Source: an uncultured Selenomonadaceae bacterium
Lineage (GTDB): Bacteria; Bacillota; Negativicutes; Selenomonadales; Selenomonadaceae
Assembly (NCBI GenBank): GCA_905233135.1
Contig: CAJOCQ010000002.1
Coordinates: 62,001 to 126,000 of the forward strand
Length of the DNA: 64,000 nt
Direction of reading: 5' to 3'
This document shows, piece by piece, positions 9,494 through 18,163 of this stretch (positions are counted from its first letter, which is position 1; each line of letters opens with the position of its first letter). The translations under genes were made by a program, and so were the position numbers. The notes below the pieces were generated by a model, which saw nothing but the letters and a program-made list of their open reading frames with translations, ran no database searches and was not told the DNA's origin.

Positions 9494-11584
9494 TTATATT
9501 CTGACAACGCCGAGAATTTGAATTTCAACATTTTGGCTAATTTCAGCGTGCGAAACAATCGTAATTCCCGAAACCGAACGCGAAACTAATTTTCTAAAGT
9601 ACAGGCGAACGGCGGGGCTTGTCAAAACAACGGGCGGGTAACCCATATTTGCAATTTTTTCAATTTCCGCGTTAAGAGAAGTAATCATTTTGCGCATAGT
9701 GTCGGGGTCAAGATTGACAAATGAGCCGTGATCCGTACGTTGGACGCCGCCGATAATTCGATTTTCCAGCGAAGGGTCAAGCGTGATACAAGGCAAAACG
9801 TTTCCTTGAACAACCTGCGCGGAAATTTGCCGCGCCATTGCGTGGCGAACGTATTCCGTTAAAATTTCGGGATCCTTTGTAACGCGGGCATAATCTGCCA
9901 AAACTTCCATAATTGTTGCCATATCACGAATTGAAATTCTTTCGTCAAGCAGATAAGCCAAAACTTTTTGCACTTCGCCGACGCCCAAAAGTTCGGGAAT
10001 AACTTCCTGTACAAGCGATTGATGAGTTTTCGCAAGATTGTCGATAAGGTTTTGAGTTTCTTGACGCCCGAGAATTTCGCTTGCGTGTTGCTTGATAACT
10101 TCTGTTAAATGCGTCGCCAAAACTGAAACCGCGTCAACAACCGTGTAACCGTTTAATTCGGCTTGTTCGCGCTGCGCTTCAGGTATCCATAACGCAGGCA
10201 AACCAAACGCAGGCTCGGTTGTTTCAATGCCCGGCACTTCTTCAAAAACTGTACCTGAATTCATTGCCAAAAAGTGGTCTAACATTAATTCGCCGCGCGC
10301 AATTTCCATACCTTTCAATTTGATTATGTAAGAATTTGGTTTAATCTGAATGTTATCACGAATACGAATTGTCGGCACAACCAAGCCCAATTCAAGCGCA
10401 CATTGTCGCCGAATCATAACAATTCTATCTAGCAAGTCGCCGCCCTGTACCGTGTCAACGAGCGGGATTAACGAATAGCCAATTTCCAATTCCATCGGGT
10501 CAACTTGCAACAGCGAAACAATATTTTCAGGGCGCGTAGCTTCTGCCTTCGCTTGAGTTTCTCTTTCGGCTTGGCTCTCATCTTCTGCAACGGCGGCTGA
10601 TTTTCTATGCAAGCTGTAACCTATAAATCCGCAAATTACCGCCAATGTAAAGAACGGAATACCCGGCAAGCCCGGTACTATTGCAAGCATTGTTAAAACG
10701 CCCGCGTTGATAAAGAAAATTCTTTCGTTGTTGAAAAGTTGTTTGACAATATCCGCGCCCAAATTTCCTTCAGACGCTGCGCGAGTAACGATAATACCTG
10801 TAGCAGTAGAAATTAAAAGCGCGGGAATTTGACTAACCAAGCCTTCACCGACTGTTAAAAGCGTGTAGGTGTTTAACGCGGTTACGGCGTCCAAATCACG
10901 TTGCAACATACCAATTACAAATCCGCCGCCGATATTTATCAGCATAATAACAATAGCGGCTATAGCGTCGCCTTTAACAAATTTTGAGGCACCGTCCATA
11001 GCTCCGAAGAAGTCAGCTTCACGTTGAATTTTTTCGCGGCGAACTTTTGCCTCCGCGTCAGTAATTGCGCCCTGATTCAAATCAGCGTCAATAGCCATTT
11101 GTTTACCGGGCATAGCATCCAATGTAAAACGCGCCGAAACTTCAGCAACACGTTCAGAGCCTTTGGTTATGACGATAAAATTTATAATGACTAAAATTAT
11201 AAACATTATGAAACCGACAACGGGATTACCGCCGACAACAAAATTACCAAACGCAGTTATAACTTCGCCCGCGTAGCCGCCGATTAAAATTAACCGCGTT
11301 GCAGAAATATTCAACGCCAATCGAAATAGCGTTGTAACAAGCAATAACGAAGGGAAAACTGATAAATCTAACGCCTCTTCGTTGTAAATTGCACTCATGA
11401 CTACAACAAGCGCGATTGTGATATTTAAACAAATCAGCACGTCAAGGAGCGCAGTCGGCAACGGGATAATCATCATTATGACAATCATAACAAGCGTTAC
11501 TGCAATTATTACGTCGCTGTATTTTTGTATAAACGAGCCAATAGCCGAATCGGTCTGTTGCAATGTTCCTTCTGGTGCAGCCAT
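9494..11584 (-). CDS. flhA: Flagellar type III export gate protein FlhA
   Basis: Large inner-membrane component of the flagellar export gate, 696 aa, the usual length. The N-terminal half has about eight hydrophobic segments and contains LFRLALNISATRLILIGGYA and the charged cytoplasmic loop with KGSERVAEVSARFTLDAMPG. The C-terminal half is the cytosolic domain that docks chaperone-substrate complexes, ending in SRSVSGITIVSHAEISQNV. It starts at ATG after GAAGGGAG. It lies between flhB and flhF in the standard order, with only 21 bp to flhF. Confidence 0.97.
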   Translation of the reverse strand: MAAPEGTLQQTDSAIGSFIQKYSDVIIAVTLVMIVIMMIIPLPTALLDVLICLNITIALVVVMSAIYNEEALDLSVFPSLLLVTTLFRLALNISATRLILIGGYAGEVITAFGNFVVGGNPVVGFIMFIILVIINFIVITKGSERVAEVSARFTLDAMPGKQMAIDADLNQGAITDAEAKVRREKIQREADFFGAMDGASKFVKGDAIAAIVIMLINIGGGFVIGMLQRDLDAVTALNTYTLLTVGEGLVSQIPALLISTATGIIVTRAASEGNLGADIVKQLFNNERIFFINAGVLTMLAIVPGLPGIPFFTLAVICGFIGYSLHRKSAAVAEDESQAERETQAKAEATRPENIVSLLQVDPMELEIGYSLIPLVDTVQGGDLLDRIVMIRRQCALELGLVVPTIRIRDNIQIKPNSYIIKLKGMEIARGELMLDHFLAMNSGTVFEEVPGIETTEPAFGLPALWIPEAQREQAELNGYTVVDAVSVLATHLTEVIKQHASEILGRQETQNLIDNLAKTHQSLVQEVIPELLGVGEVQKVLAYLLDERISIRDMATIMEVLADYARVTKDPEILTEYVRHAMARQISAQVVQGNVLPCITLDPSLENRIIGGVQRTDHGSFVNLDPDTMRKMITSLNAEIEKIANMGYPPVVLTSPAVRLYFRKLVSRSVSGITIVSHAEISQNVEIQILGVVRI

Positions 11585-11614
11585 TAAAATTTCTCCCTTC
11601 GTTAAAATTTTTTT

Positions 11615-11648
11615 ATCTGTATCCTGTATCCTATTTCCTGTTTCCTAT
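11615..11648. repeat. Short-word repeat running into the end of flhB
   Basis: On the minus strand this reads as tandem near-copies of AGGAAACAGGAAATAGG and GATACAGGATACAG. The words begin inside flhB, encode its last residues (IGNRK), provide its TAG stop and continue into the gap before flhA. It belongs to the same style of degenerate 7-8 nt arrays seen at other gene ends here. No complementary arm is present. Confidence 0.75.
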
Positions 11649-12794
11649 TTTTTTATGTTTAAGTTTGTAAACGTAAGCTAAAACTTCTGCAACGGCTTTA
11701 TATAACGCCTCAGGCACGAAGCCGCCAATTTCGACAGTATCGAAAAGCGCACGCGCCAGCGGTTTATTTTCAACTATAGCAATATTATTTTCGCGGGCAA
11801 TATCTTTAATTTTTTGTGCAACCAAATCTTGCCCTTTGGCAATGACTTTGGGCGCGGACATTCCCTGCTCATAAAGTAAAGCAACCGCAAAATGTGTAGG
11901 GTTTGTAACGATAACGTCAGCCTTTGGTACTTCCTGCATCATTCGGCTCATTGCCATTTGACGTTGCTTTTGTCTGATTTTGCCTTTAATTTGCGGGTCG
12001 CCTTCAGTTTGTTTGTATTCGTCCTTAACTTCCTGTTTAGTCATTTTCAAGTCTTGCGTAGTTTGCCAAATTTGATAGGCGTAGTCGGCAATACCTAAAA
12101 CTATTATGACGCCGATAACTTGAAACGCCATTGTAAAAATTTTGTCCGCAATTTCCGCCAAACTGTACGGCAAATCATAAAAAATAAAATACGGCGTGAA
12201 GGGTATTTCGTCCTTCAAATACCAATATAAAAAAAATCCTATGATTAAAATTTTGAAAAGCGATTTAAGCATTTCGACAAGTGAACGCTTAGAAAAAATT
12301 CTGCCGAAACCGTTAATGGGGTTCAGGTTATCCAATTTCGGCTCCAACTTTTCAGCTGAAATAACTAAGCCGACTTGATAAAAATTTATCCCCAATCCTA
12401 TAATCGTGATTCCCAACATTATCGGAAAAGCGGTTTTTGCCAACAGTTCAACCATTCCCAAAAAAATTTGCATAGCGGATTCAGCTGAAACGGTTGTAGT
12501 TGCAAGATTGGCGAAAATGTACGCGGAATAATCTGCAATGTTTGTATAAATATCTTCCCATAAAAGCCTTATTGCGAAAAAGCCCGCCAAAAGTACAAAG
12601 GCGGCGTTGAGTTCCTGACTGCGTGCAACCTGCCCTTTGTTTCTTGCGTCACGGCGTTTTTTATCTGTAGGCTCTTCTGTTTTGTCGCCGCCTTCTGCGA
12701 ATTTTTGTAAGTCAAAAAAAACTTCGCGCAGGTTTTCAGATTCTTCAGGGTGAAAGGAGTTTAAGCGCGGCGGTAATACTTGCGTACATATCAT
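11631..12794 (-). CDS. flhB: Flagellar export apparatus switch protein FlhB
   Basis: Inner-membrane export component that switches substrate class after self-cleavage. The conserved start of the mature family (FAEGGDKTEEPTDKKRRDAR) is followed by four hydrophobic segments and then the autocleavage motif NPTH (TNPTHFAVALLY). The start is unclear. The ATG used here gives 387 aa and overlaps fliR by 50 bp without a Shine-Dalgarno sequence. The family would normally start about 25 residues later, near DLQKFAEGG, where I see no ATG, GTG or TTG in frame. The C-terminal residues IGNRK are encoded by a short-word repeat. Confidence 0.94.
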   Translation of the reverse strand: MICTQVLPPRLNSFHPEESENLREVFFDLQKFAEGGDKTEEPTDKKRRDARNKGQVARSQELNAAFVLLAGFFAIRLLWEDIYTNIADYSAYIFANLATTTVSAESAMQIFLGMVELLAKTAFPIMLGITIIGLGINFYQVGLVISAEKLEPKLDNLNPINGFGRIFSKRSLVEMLKSLFKILIIGFFLYWYLKDEIPFTPYFIFYDLPYSLAEIADKIFTMAFQVIGVIIVLGIADYAYQIWQTTQDLKMTKQEVKDEYKQTEGDPQIKGKIRQKQRQMAMSRMMQEVPKADVIVTNPTHFAVALLYEQGMSAPKVIAKGQDLVAQKIKDIARENNIAIVENKPLARALFDTVEIGGFVPEALYKAVAEVLAYVYKLKHKKIGNRK

Positions 12795-13539
12795 TAAACA
12801 TCACGTCCAAAAATAAAACGAAAAACGGCATAAGCATTGCCAACATAAAAGTTCCAATCATTAAATGCATTGGAATACCGATAACAAAAATATTCATTTG
12901 CGGCATTGTACGCGCTAAAATTCCCATTCCTACGTTGACAAGCAGAATTGAAAAAGTTACGGGCATTGCAATTTTCATACCCGTCAAAAAAATTCCTGTA
13001 GTTAAATTAATCATCAAATCTGTAATTTGCGCGTTCCAAACAAGCCCGTCAAGCGGTATTCTGTTAAAACTTTCAATCAGCGCGGAAATAATTATATGGT
13101 GCCCGTTGACAATCAAAAAATAAATTATAGCCAAATTATAAAGAAAACTTCCGATAAGCGGAGACTGCTGACCGGAAGTCGGATCCATAACTTGTGCAAC
13201 AGAAAAGCCAACTTGCATATCCATAATTTTGCCCGCCATATTAATTGCGGCAAATGTTATAAAGGCAATAAAACCAATGAGCCAACCAATAAACATTTCC
13301 TGCGCGATTGAGCCGCCAAACATTAAAATTGACTCGGGCGCAGTTACAGTTGTTTTTGCGACAATTACGGGAAAAGTTACAAGCGTAATAAGAATTGCCG
13401 CCGCCGCCCGAAATTGAACAGGGATATTTAAACTGCCGAAAAAAGGTGCAATTAAAAAAATCCCGCTTGCACGAGTCAAGACAAGCAAAAACGCCGCCAA
13501 CTGCCCTTGATAAATATCGTAAAAATCTATTTCTGTCAA
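12745..13539 (-). CDS. fliR: Flagellar export gate protein FliR
   Basis: Membrane component of the FliP-FliQ-FliR export gate, 264 aa, about the usual length, with about six hydrophobic segments. Recognisable family stretches are TRASGIFLIAPFFGSLNIP near the N-terminus and FVIGIPMHLMIGTFMLAML near the C-terminus. The start is a TTG with AGGA about 9 nt upstream. It follows fliQ by 6 bp and overlaps flhB, so it is part of the same transcript. Confidence 0.95.
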   Translation of the reverse strand: MTEIDFYDIYQGQLAAFLLVLTRASGIFLIAPFFGSLNIPVQFRAAAAILITLVTFPVIVAKTTVTAPESILMFGGSIAQEMFIGWLIGFIAFITFAAINMAGKIMDMQVGFSVAQVMDPTSGQQSPLIGSFLYNLAIIYFLIVNGHHIIISALIESFNRIPLDGLVWNAQITDLMINLTTGIFLTGMKIAMPVTFSILLVNVGMGILARTMPQMNIFVIGIPMHLMIGTFMLAMLMPFFVLFLDVMFNDMYASITAALKLLSP

Positions 13540-13545
13540 TTTTAT

Positions 13546-13815
13546 TTATCCTATTCGCATTGGTACATTTGTAAAAATTCCCGTACAAAATTCAACCATA
13601 ATACTGAGCATCCAAGGACCAAAAATTAAAATTGCAACGAAGACAGCAATAATTTTCGGGATAAAAGCAAGCGTTTGTTCTTGAATGGAAGTAGTAGCTT
13701 GAAAGACGCTGACCATTAAGCCGACAGTTAAACCGAGCCCGAGCATTGGCGCGCTTACAATCAGTACAACCATTAATGCTTCTTGCCCGAGTTGAATAAC
13801 TAAATCCCCCGACAT
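13546..13815 (-). CDS. fliQ: Flagellar export gate protein FliQ
   Basis: Small two-helix membrane protein of the export gate, 89 aa. Family features: a start near GQEALMVVLIVSAPML, a polar turn with FQATTSIQEQTLAFIPK, and a second hydrophobic segment. It starts at ATG after AGGTGAT, a Shine-Dalgarno sequence that overlaps the fliP stop codon, which suggests coupled translation. Confidence 0.96.
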   Translation of the reverse strand: MSGDLVIQLGQEALMVVLIVSAPMLGLGLTVGLMVSVFQATTSIQEQTLAFIPKIIAVFVAILIFGPWMLSIMVEFCTGIFTNVPMRIG

Positions 13816-13821
13816 TTTTTA

Positions 13822-14571
13822 TCACCTGAAACTAACAATTATTGAATTAATCAGCAAGTGCCAACCGTCAATCATTACGAAAAGCAAAATTTTAAACGGC
13901 AGGGAAATCATAACCGGCGGCAACATCATCATACCCATTGACATAAGCGTTGTTGCAACAATCATATCGATAACGATAAACGGTACGTAAATCATAAAGC
14001 CGATTTGAAAGGCGGTTTTCAATTCGCTAATCATAAACGCGGGAATAAGTACGAAAGTTGAAACATCGTCTTGAGTTTGCGGGCGTTCGGCTTCTGAAAG
14101 ATTTACAAATAACGCTAAATCTGATTCGCGCGTTTGCCTGAACATAAATTCGCGGATTGGCGCAAAGGTTTTTGTAATTGCCTCTTCCTGCGAAATTTCG
14201 CCCGCCAAATACGGTTGTATTCCCTGTTCATTTGCCGCGCTCCAATAGGGCGACATTATGTAAAAAGTCATAAACATTGCAAGCCCCAAAACAACTTGAT
14301 TCGGCGGGACGTTTTGCGTTGCAAGAGCGTTTCTCAAAAATCCTATTACAACGACAATTCGCACAAATGAAGTTGTCATCAGCAAAATTCCCGGCACTAT
14401 TGTTACGATTGTTAAAAGTGCAATAACTTGCAACGTCGAAGAAACTTCTTGCGGATTTTCGGCGGTTCCAATTTCAACGTTGACGCTCGGAATTAACGGC
14501 TCTGCGCCTGCAACGTTCGAGAGCAAAATTAATATTCCGACTGTAAAAATTACAAAAAAATTTCGATTCAA
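13822..14571 (-). CDS. fliP: Flagellar export gate protein FliP
   Basis: Core export-gate subunit, 249 aa. It has an N-terminal signal-like hydrophobic stretch (FFVIFTVGILILLSNVAGA), which is typical because FliP is made with a cleavable signal. Conserved segments follow: TSFVRIVVVIGFLRNALATQ, PPNQVVLGLAMFMTFY, and the C-terminal MSMGMMMLPPVMISLPFKIL. The start is a TTG, with GGGAG about 13 nt upstream; no better start is seen. Confidence 0.96.
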   Translation of the reverse strand: MNRNFFVIFTVGILILLSNVAGAEPLIPSVNVEIGTAENPQEVSSTLQVIALLTIVTIVPGILLMTTSFVRIVVVIGFLRNALATQNVPPNQVVLGLAMFMTFYIMSPYWSAANEQGIQPYLAGEISQEEAITKTFAPIREFMFRQTRESDLALFVNLSEAERPQTQDDVSTFVLIPAFMISELKTAFQIGFMIYVPFIVIDMIVATTLMSMGMMMLPPVMISLPFKILLFVMIDGWHLLINSIIVSFR

Positions 14572-14599
14572 GCCGCGTTATGCTCCCTTCGTTGCAAAT

Positions 14600-14715
14600 A
14601 AAATCTACAAATTAATTTTATTTATTAAAAGTGGTTTTTCTTTCTTTAGAAGAAAGAATCTTCGCCCGTTTTTTATAAATATCCCCTAGTCTTTAACCCC
14701 CAGCCTTTAGTCTTT
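14600..14715. repeat. Gap with a small hairpin and short-word repeat
   Basis: This is the only sizeable gap in the fliO-to-flhF stretch. It contains TTCTTTC and GAAGAAAGAA arms followed by CTTCGCCCG and TTTTTT, resembling the first hairpin of the dispersed 300-bp element. It also holds a direct repeat, AAAGACTAAAGG/AAAGACTAGGGG on the minus strand, whose first copy overlaps the end of fliO. It could act as a weak terminator or processing site. Confidence 0.45.
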
Positions 14716-15210
14716 CTTTTTAAAGATAGGCGGGATTTTTTGAATTAAATCAGAAACCGAGCTGAAGTCTTGCGAAAACATATTTTGATTTTTTTCGCGC
14801 AGATTTTCAACGGTATTATCGTCGGTAATTTCGGCAAGCAATGAAACATTTTCGCCTACACCTAACAAAAATACTCTGCCGGCGATTTCAACGATGCAGA
14901 CAGAGCGATTGGGTGCCAACGGCAAATTTTCAAGGATTCTGCCGCCGCCTGTTGACATACGCGCATTGAAACGCCCGCCGATAAATTTAGCCGTAAAATA
15001 AGCCATTACGACGACAACGGCGAAAACTGCTACTAAACTTAACAAATAAGCAAGCGTTGACCACCAAGAGACTGCAGTAGGTTTCGGCTCGACTTCTTCA
15101 TAATTTGAAAGATATTCGCCGACTGCCTCTGCAGTCCCGAAATTCAGTGCCAACATTACGCCGAAAAGCGCGATTACAACAGGCAAAAATTTTTTTAATT
15201 GCCGGTTCAT
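14707..15210 (-). CDS. fliO: Flagellar biosynthesis protein FliO/FliZ-like
   Basis: Membrane protein that helps assemble the FliP ring. Of its 167 aa, the first 30 form a signal or anchor segment, a second hydrophobic helix covers about residues 50-75 (LAYLLSLVAVFAVVVVMAYF), and a small cytosolic domain follows with ILENLPLAPNRSVCIVEIAG, the family's SM-like fold. The ATG overlaps the cheY stop codon (TGATG), so translation is probably coupled. The gene lies between cheY and fliP, as in Bacillus. Confidence 0.88.
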   Translation of the reverse strand: MNRQLKKFLPVVIALFGVMLALNFGTAEAVGEYLSNYEEVEPKPTAVSWWSTLAYLLSLVAVFAVVVVMAYFTAKFIGGRFNARMSTGGGRILENLPLAPNRSVCIVEIAGRVFLLGVGENVSLLAEITDDNTVENLREKNQNMFSQDFSSVSDLIQKIPPIFKKKD

Positions 15211-15572
15211 CAGCCGACAGCTTTACGAACTGCTTCGAGTACGCGGTCCGCCTGGAACGGCTTAACTATGAAATCACGCGCGCCGGCTTGAATTGCTTCG
15301 ATAACCATTGCTTGTTGTCCCATAGCTGAACACATAATAATTTTTGCATTCGGGTCGATTTTTCTGATAGCCTTGACAGCGGAAATTCCGTCCATTTCGG
15401 GCATTGTAATATCCATAGTTGTCAAATCGGGGTGAAGTTCGCTGTATTTTTCAACGGCTTTCATTCCGTTTTCGGCTTCGCCAACAACTTCATAACCGTT
15501 TTTGGACAAAATATCTCTGACCATCATTCTCATAAATGCTGCATCATCAACGACCAACACTCTTATTGCCAT
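15210..15572 (-). CDS. cheY: Chemotaxis response regulator CheY
   Basis: Single-domain receiver that carries the phosphoryl signal from CheA to the FliM/FliY switch; 120 aa. The acidic pocket Asp9-Asp10, the phospho-acceptor Asp54 in TTMDITMPEMDG, the Ser/Thr switch position in IIMCSAMGQQ and the conserved Lys in DFIVKPF are all present. It starts at ATG after GGAGAG. It lies between fliY and fliO in the flagellar operon, and its own promoter-like sequence lies just upstream at 15656-15684. Confidence 0.97.
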   Translation of the reverse strand: MAIRVLVVDDAAFMRMMVRDILSKNGYEVVGEAENGMKAVEKYSELHPDLTTMDITMPEMDGISAVKAIRKIDPNAKIIMCSAMGQQAMVIEAIQAGARDFIVKPFQADRVLEAVRKAVG

Positions 15573-15655
15573 AATTCATCTCTCCTCATGAAAAATGTAC
15601 CTAACGCAATTTTTGAAAAACCGCGCCGTAAATTCTTTTGAAAATATTCCATAGC

Positions 15656-15684
15656 ATTATAACCTATACATAAAAAATCGGCAA
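15656..15684 (-). promoter_or_regulatory. Internal sigma-A-type promoter upstream of cheY
   Basis: On the minus strand, TTGCCG and TATAAT are separated by 17 bp, about 85 bp before the cheY start, in the 250-bp gap between fliY and cheY. It would allow cheY and the export genes to be expressed independently of flbD-fliL-fliM-fliY. Confidence 0.7.
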
Positions 15685-15742
15685 GTAGTTTTTGATTGCA
15701 AGAATTTAATTCATTGTATCAATTACGAAAACTTATTTTATA

Positions 15743-15795
15743 AATGTACTTTCTTTTGAGCCGCCAAAAGTGACAGGGGTGCGCGTCCGTGCGTG
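15743..15795. repeat. Possible remnant of the dispersed element
   Basis: Contains the boundary word AAAGAAAGTACATTTA (minus strand). The same word is found at about 63853, and a close variant sits at the edge of the 52-kb copy. A GC-rich patch lies beside it. It is too degraded to be certain. The rest of the 15573-15825 gap holds only the cheY promoter. Confidence 0.35.
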
Positions 15796-15825
15796 ACTCT
15801 TCGTATATTATTCAACAGTTCCCAA

Positions 15826-17130
15826 TTATCTGATTTGTTTAGCGCGTTCAGCGGGGCTTGCAATTTCAGTAATACGCACGCCAAAATTTTCGTCGATAAC
15901 AACAACTTCGCCCTTTGCCAAATAATGTCCGTTGACTTGAATTTCAACAGGTTCGCCCGCCAATTTATCCAATTCGACAATGGAGCCGTTGGAAAGTTCC
16001 AAAATTTCCTTGATAGATTTTTTGGTTCTGCCGAGTTCGACAGTAATTTGGAGCGGTACGTCCAAAATCAAGCCAATATTTGCGTCGTTGACTTGTACAG
16101 GTTCGGTTGAAAGGGGCGTGAATTGTACAGGCGCAACGGGCATATTCGTAACAATATTTGATTGTTGCGGATATTGCGGCGGATAATAGCCGGGCGGTGG
16201 CGGCGGGTAACCTTGAGGCGGCGGCGCGTATTGCTGCTGCGGCGGGTAACCCTGCGGGGGCGGCGCGGCGTATTGTTGTTGAGGCGGGGGCGCGGCTTGT
16301 TGGGGCGGAGGTGGAGGCGGAGCCGCTGCTTGAGGCGGGGGCGGCGGAGCCGCTTGCACTGGTTCAGGCGCGGGCGCGGGAGCCGCTGCAGGTTCGGGCG
16401 CAGGCGCAGGCGAAGAGTCCATTGCACCGCCCATTAAAGCTGCAACCAATTCTTGGGCTACAGGCAACGGCAAAATTTGCATAATTTCGCTGTCGATTAA
16501 TCCTTCAACTTCCATTCTGAAGGAAATGCAAGCAACTTTTTCAGTGCTTTTTGCCATTTCTGTAACAATATCATCTTTGCCTAAATCAATATAGGTTACG
16601 ACAGGCGGCGAAATATCAATTTTCTTGCTGAACATAGTTGAAAGGCTTGTAGCAACTGCGCCCATCATTTGGTTCATAGATTCGCCGACTGCGCTCATTT
16701 GAATTTCGCCGAGATTTGGGTCGGGGTTAAGCCCGTCGCCGCCCATCATTAAATCGGCGATAATTGCGGCGTCGCTTGATTGAATTGCAAGAATATTACT
16801 TCCGTTAATACCGACAGTATAAGTAACTTCAACCATTAAATACGGCATTGGGTAGCTGTCTTTAATGATTTTCATTGTAACGATTTTAACTGTAGGCGTA
16901 GTGATATTAACTTTGTGCCCTAAGAGAGCCGAAAGGGAAGTAGCCGCGCTGCCCATTGAAATATTTCCAATTTCGCCGAGCGCGTCTTTTTCCATATCAG
17001 AAAGTAAATTACTTGCGTCATCGGGTTCATCGGGGTTAAATTCTTCTTCTTCACCGCCGTCGTCGTCGTCAGATGCTCCTGCTGCCGCCATAAGCGCGTC
17101 AATTTCTTCTTGTGATAATTCATTGTACAT
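15826..17130 (-). CDS. fliY: Flagellar switch phosphatase FliY
   Basis: Motor-switch protein of Bacillota with CheY-P phosphatase activity, 434 aa. The N-terminal EIDALMAA helix resembles FliM and CheY binding. A CheC-like domain follows with two E-x3-N active sites (LGEIGNISMGSAATSLS and AVGESMNQMMGAVATSLS). Next comes a Pro/Gln/Ala-rich linker of about 110 residues (about 240-350). The C-terminal FliN domain (LDVPLQITVELGRTKKSIKE) ends the protein. The ATG overlaps the fliM end by 11 bp. The linker is far longer than the short one in Bacillus and is low in complexity. Confidence 0.96.
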   Translation of the reverse strand: MYNELSQEEIDALMAAAGASDDDDGGEEEEFNPDEPDDASNLLSDMEKDALGEIGNISMGSAATSLSALLGHKVNITTPTVKIVTMKIIKDSYPMPYLMVEVTYTVGINGSNILAIQSSDAAIIADLMMGGDGLNPDPNLGEIQMSAVGESMNQMMGAVATSLSTMFSKKIDISPPVVTYIDLGKDDIVTEMAKSTEKVACISFRMEVEGLIDSEIMQILPLPVAQELVAALMGGAMDSSPAPAPEPAAAPAPAPEPVQAAPPPPPQAAAPPPPPPQQAAPPPQQQYAAPPPQGYPPQQQYAPPPQGYPPPPPGYYPPQYPQQSNIVTNMPVAPVQFTPLSTEPVQVNDANIGLILDVPLQITVELGRTKKSIKEILELSNGSIVELDKLAGEPVEIQVNGHYLAKGEVVVIDENFGVRITEIASPAERAKQIR

Positions 17131-18127
17131 TATCGTTTTCGTCCTCCTCCGGATTTACGACGCGCGTTATTTGCACCGCCATTTTTTTGCCAAAAGTACC
17201 CGGTCTGCAGTAGAATTTAGCATTTGAACCTACGCGGCAGGGTAAATCGTCTTTTACTTTTGTACCGAGTTGCAGTACGTCTCCAAATCCCAACATTAAA
17301 AATTCTTTGACGGTAATTTGAACTTCCCCGACTTCGACAACGAAGGGGACTTCGGTTTTTTCTAATTTAGATTGAATAATTGCAACTTGATTTTCGGAAT
17401 CACTTTTTGAAATTGACGAAGCAACCCAAAAAGTTGTAGTTAATTTCGACATAATCGGCTCAAGTACCAAATATGGAATACAAATATTCATAATTCCTTC
17501 AGTATCGCCAATTCTAAGTTGAAGCGTGATAATAACAACCATTTCAGAAGGTGTAACTATTTGCATAAATTGCGGATTGGATTCGGTAGTTTCAAGAAAT
17601 GGATTCATTGGCGTAACATTGGACCACGCATCTTTGAAGTGCCCCATTGCGGAAGTAACGAAACGGCGCATAACGGCGTCTTCAATTTCAGTAAGTACGC
17701 GGGTTTTCATTTGAGTATTGCCGTCGCCGCCAAAAACTCTGTCGATATAAGCGAAGGCTATTGCCGTATCAAATTCCAAAATGATATTGCCTTTGAGCGG
17801 CGGGACACCGAGCACGCTTATAAAGCTTGGATTAGCTACAGATTGCACAAATTCCTGATAGGTTAATTGTTCAACTGAAGCAACGTCAACATTTATCAGC
17901 GTTCGTAAATGTGTACTGAGGTAAGTATTCAAGAGGCGTGCAAAACTTTCGTGCAACATATACAAAGTGCGAATTTGGTCCTTAGAAAATTTATCGGGGC
18001 GTTTGAAGTCGTAAACTTTAATTTTTCTTGTATCAGCTTCTTTTTTTGCTGCTTCGGCGTCAACTTCGCCTGTCATAACGCCCTGCAATAAAGCATCAAT
18101 TTCAGCCTGACTTAATACATCCGGCAA
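17120..18127 (-). CDS. fliM: Flagellar motor switch protein FliM
   Basis: C-ring protein that receives CheY-P, 335 aa. The N-terminal peptide LSQAEIDALLQG is the CheY-binding motif. A CheC-like middle domain follows (about residues 45-225), then a C-terminal SpoA/FliN domain with VEVGEVQITVKEFLMLGFGDVLQL. The start is a TTG after GAGGTGA. It lies between fliL and fliY, overlapping fliY by 11 bp. Confidence 0.97.
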   Translation of the reverse strand: MPDVLSQAEIDALLQGVMTGEVDAEAAKKEADTRKIKVYDFKRPDKFSKDQIRTLYMLHESFARLLNTYLSTHLRTLINVDVASVEQLTYQEFVQSVANPSFISVLGVPPLKGNIILEFDTAIAFAYIDRVFGGDGNTQMKTRVLTEIEDAVMRRFVTSAMGHFKDAWSNVTPMNPFLETTESNPQFMQIVTPSEMVVIITLQLRIGDTEGIMNICIPYLVLEPIMSKLTTTFWVASSISKSDSENQVAIIQSKLEKTEVPFVVEVGEVQITVKEFLMLGFGDVLQLGTKVKDDLPCRVGSNAKFYCRPGTFGKKMAVQITRVVNPEEDENDNVQ

Positions 18128-18163
18128 TCTGTACTCACCTCTCTTTCTTCAGCGAAAAAAATT

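Noticed and set aside
12745-12794. Frameshift at the fliR-flhB junction
   Set aside because: Both frames are intact to their conserved motifs. The 50-bp overlap results from an uncertain flhB start rather than a broken gene.
16158-16484. Plus-strand Arg/Ala-rich frames opposite fliY
   Set aside because: Mirror of the Pro/Gln/Ala linker of FliY; low complexity only.
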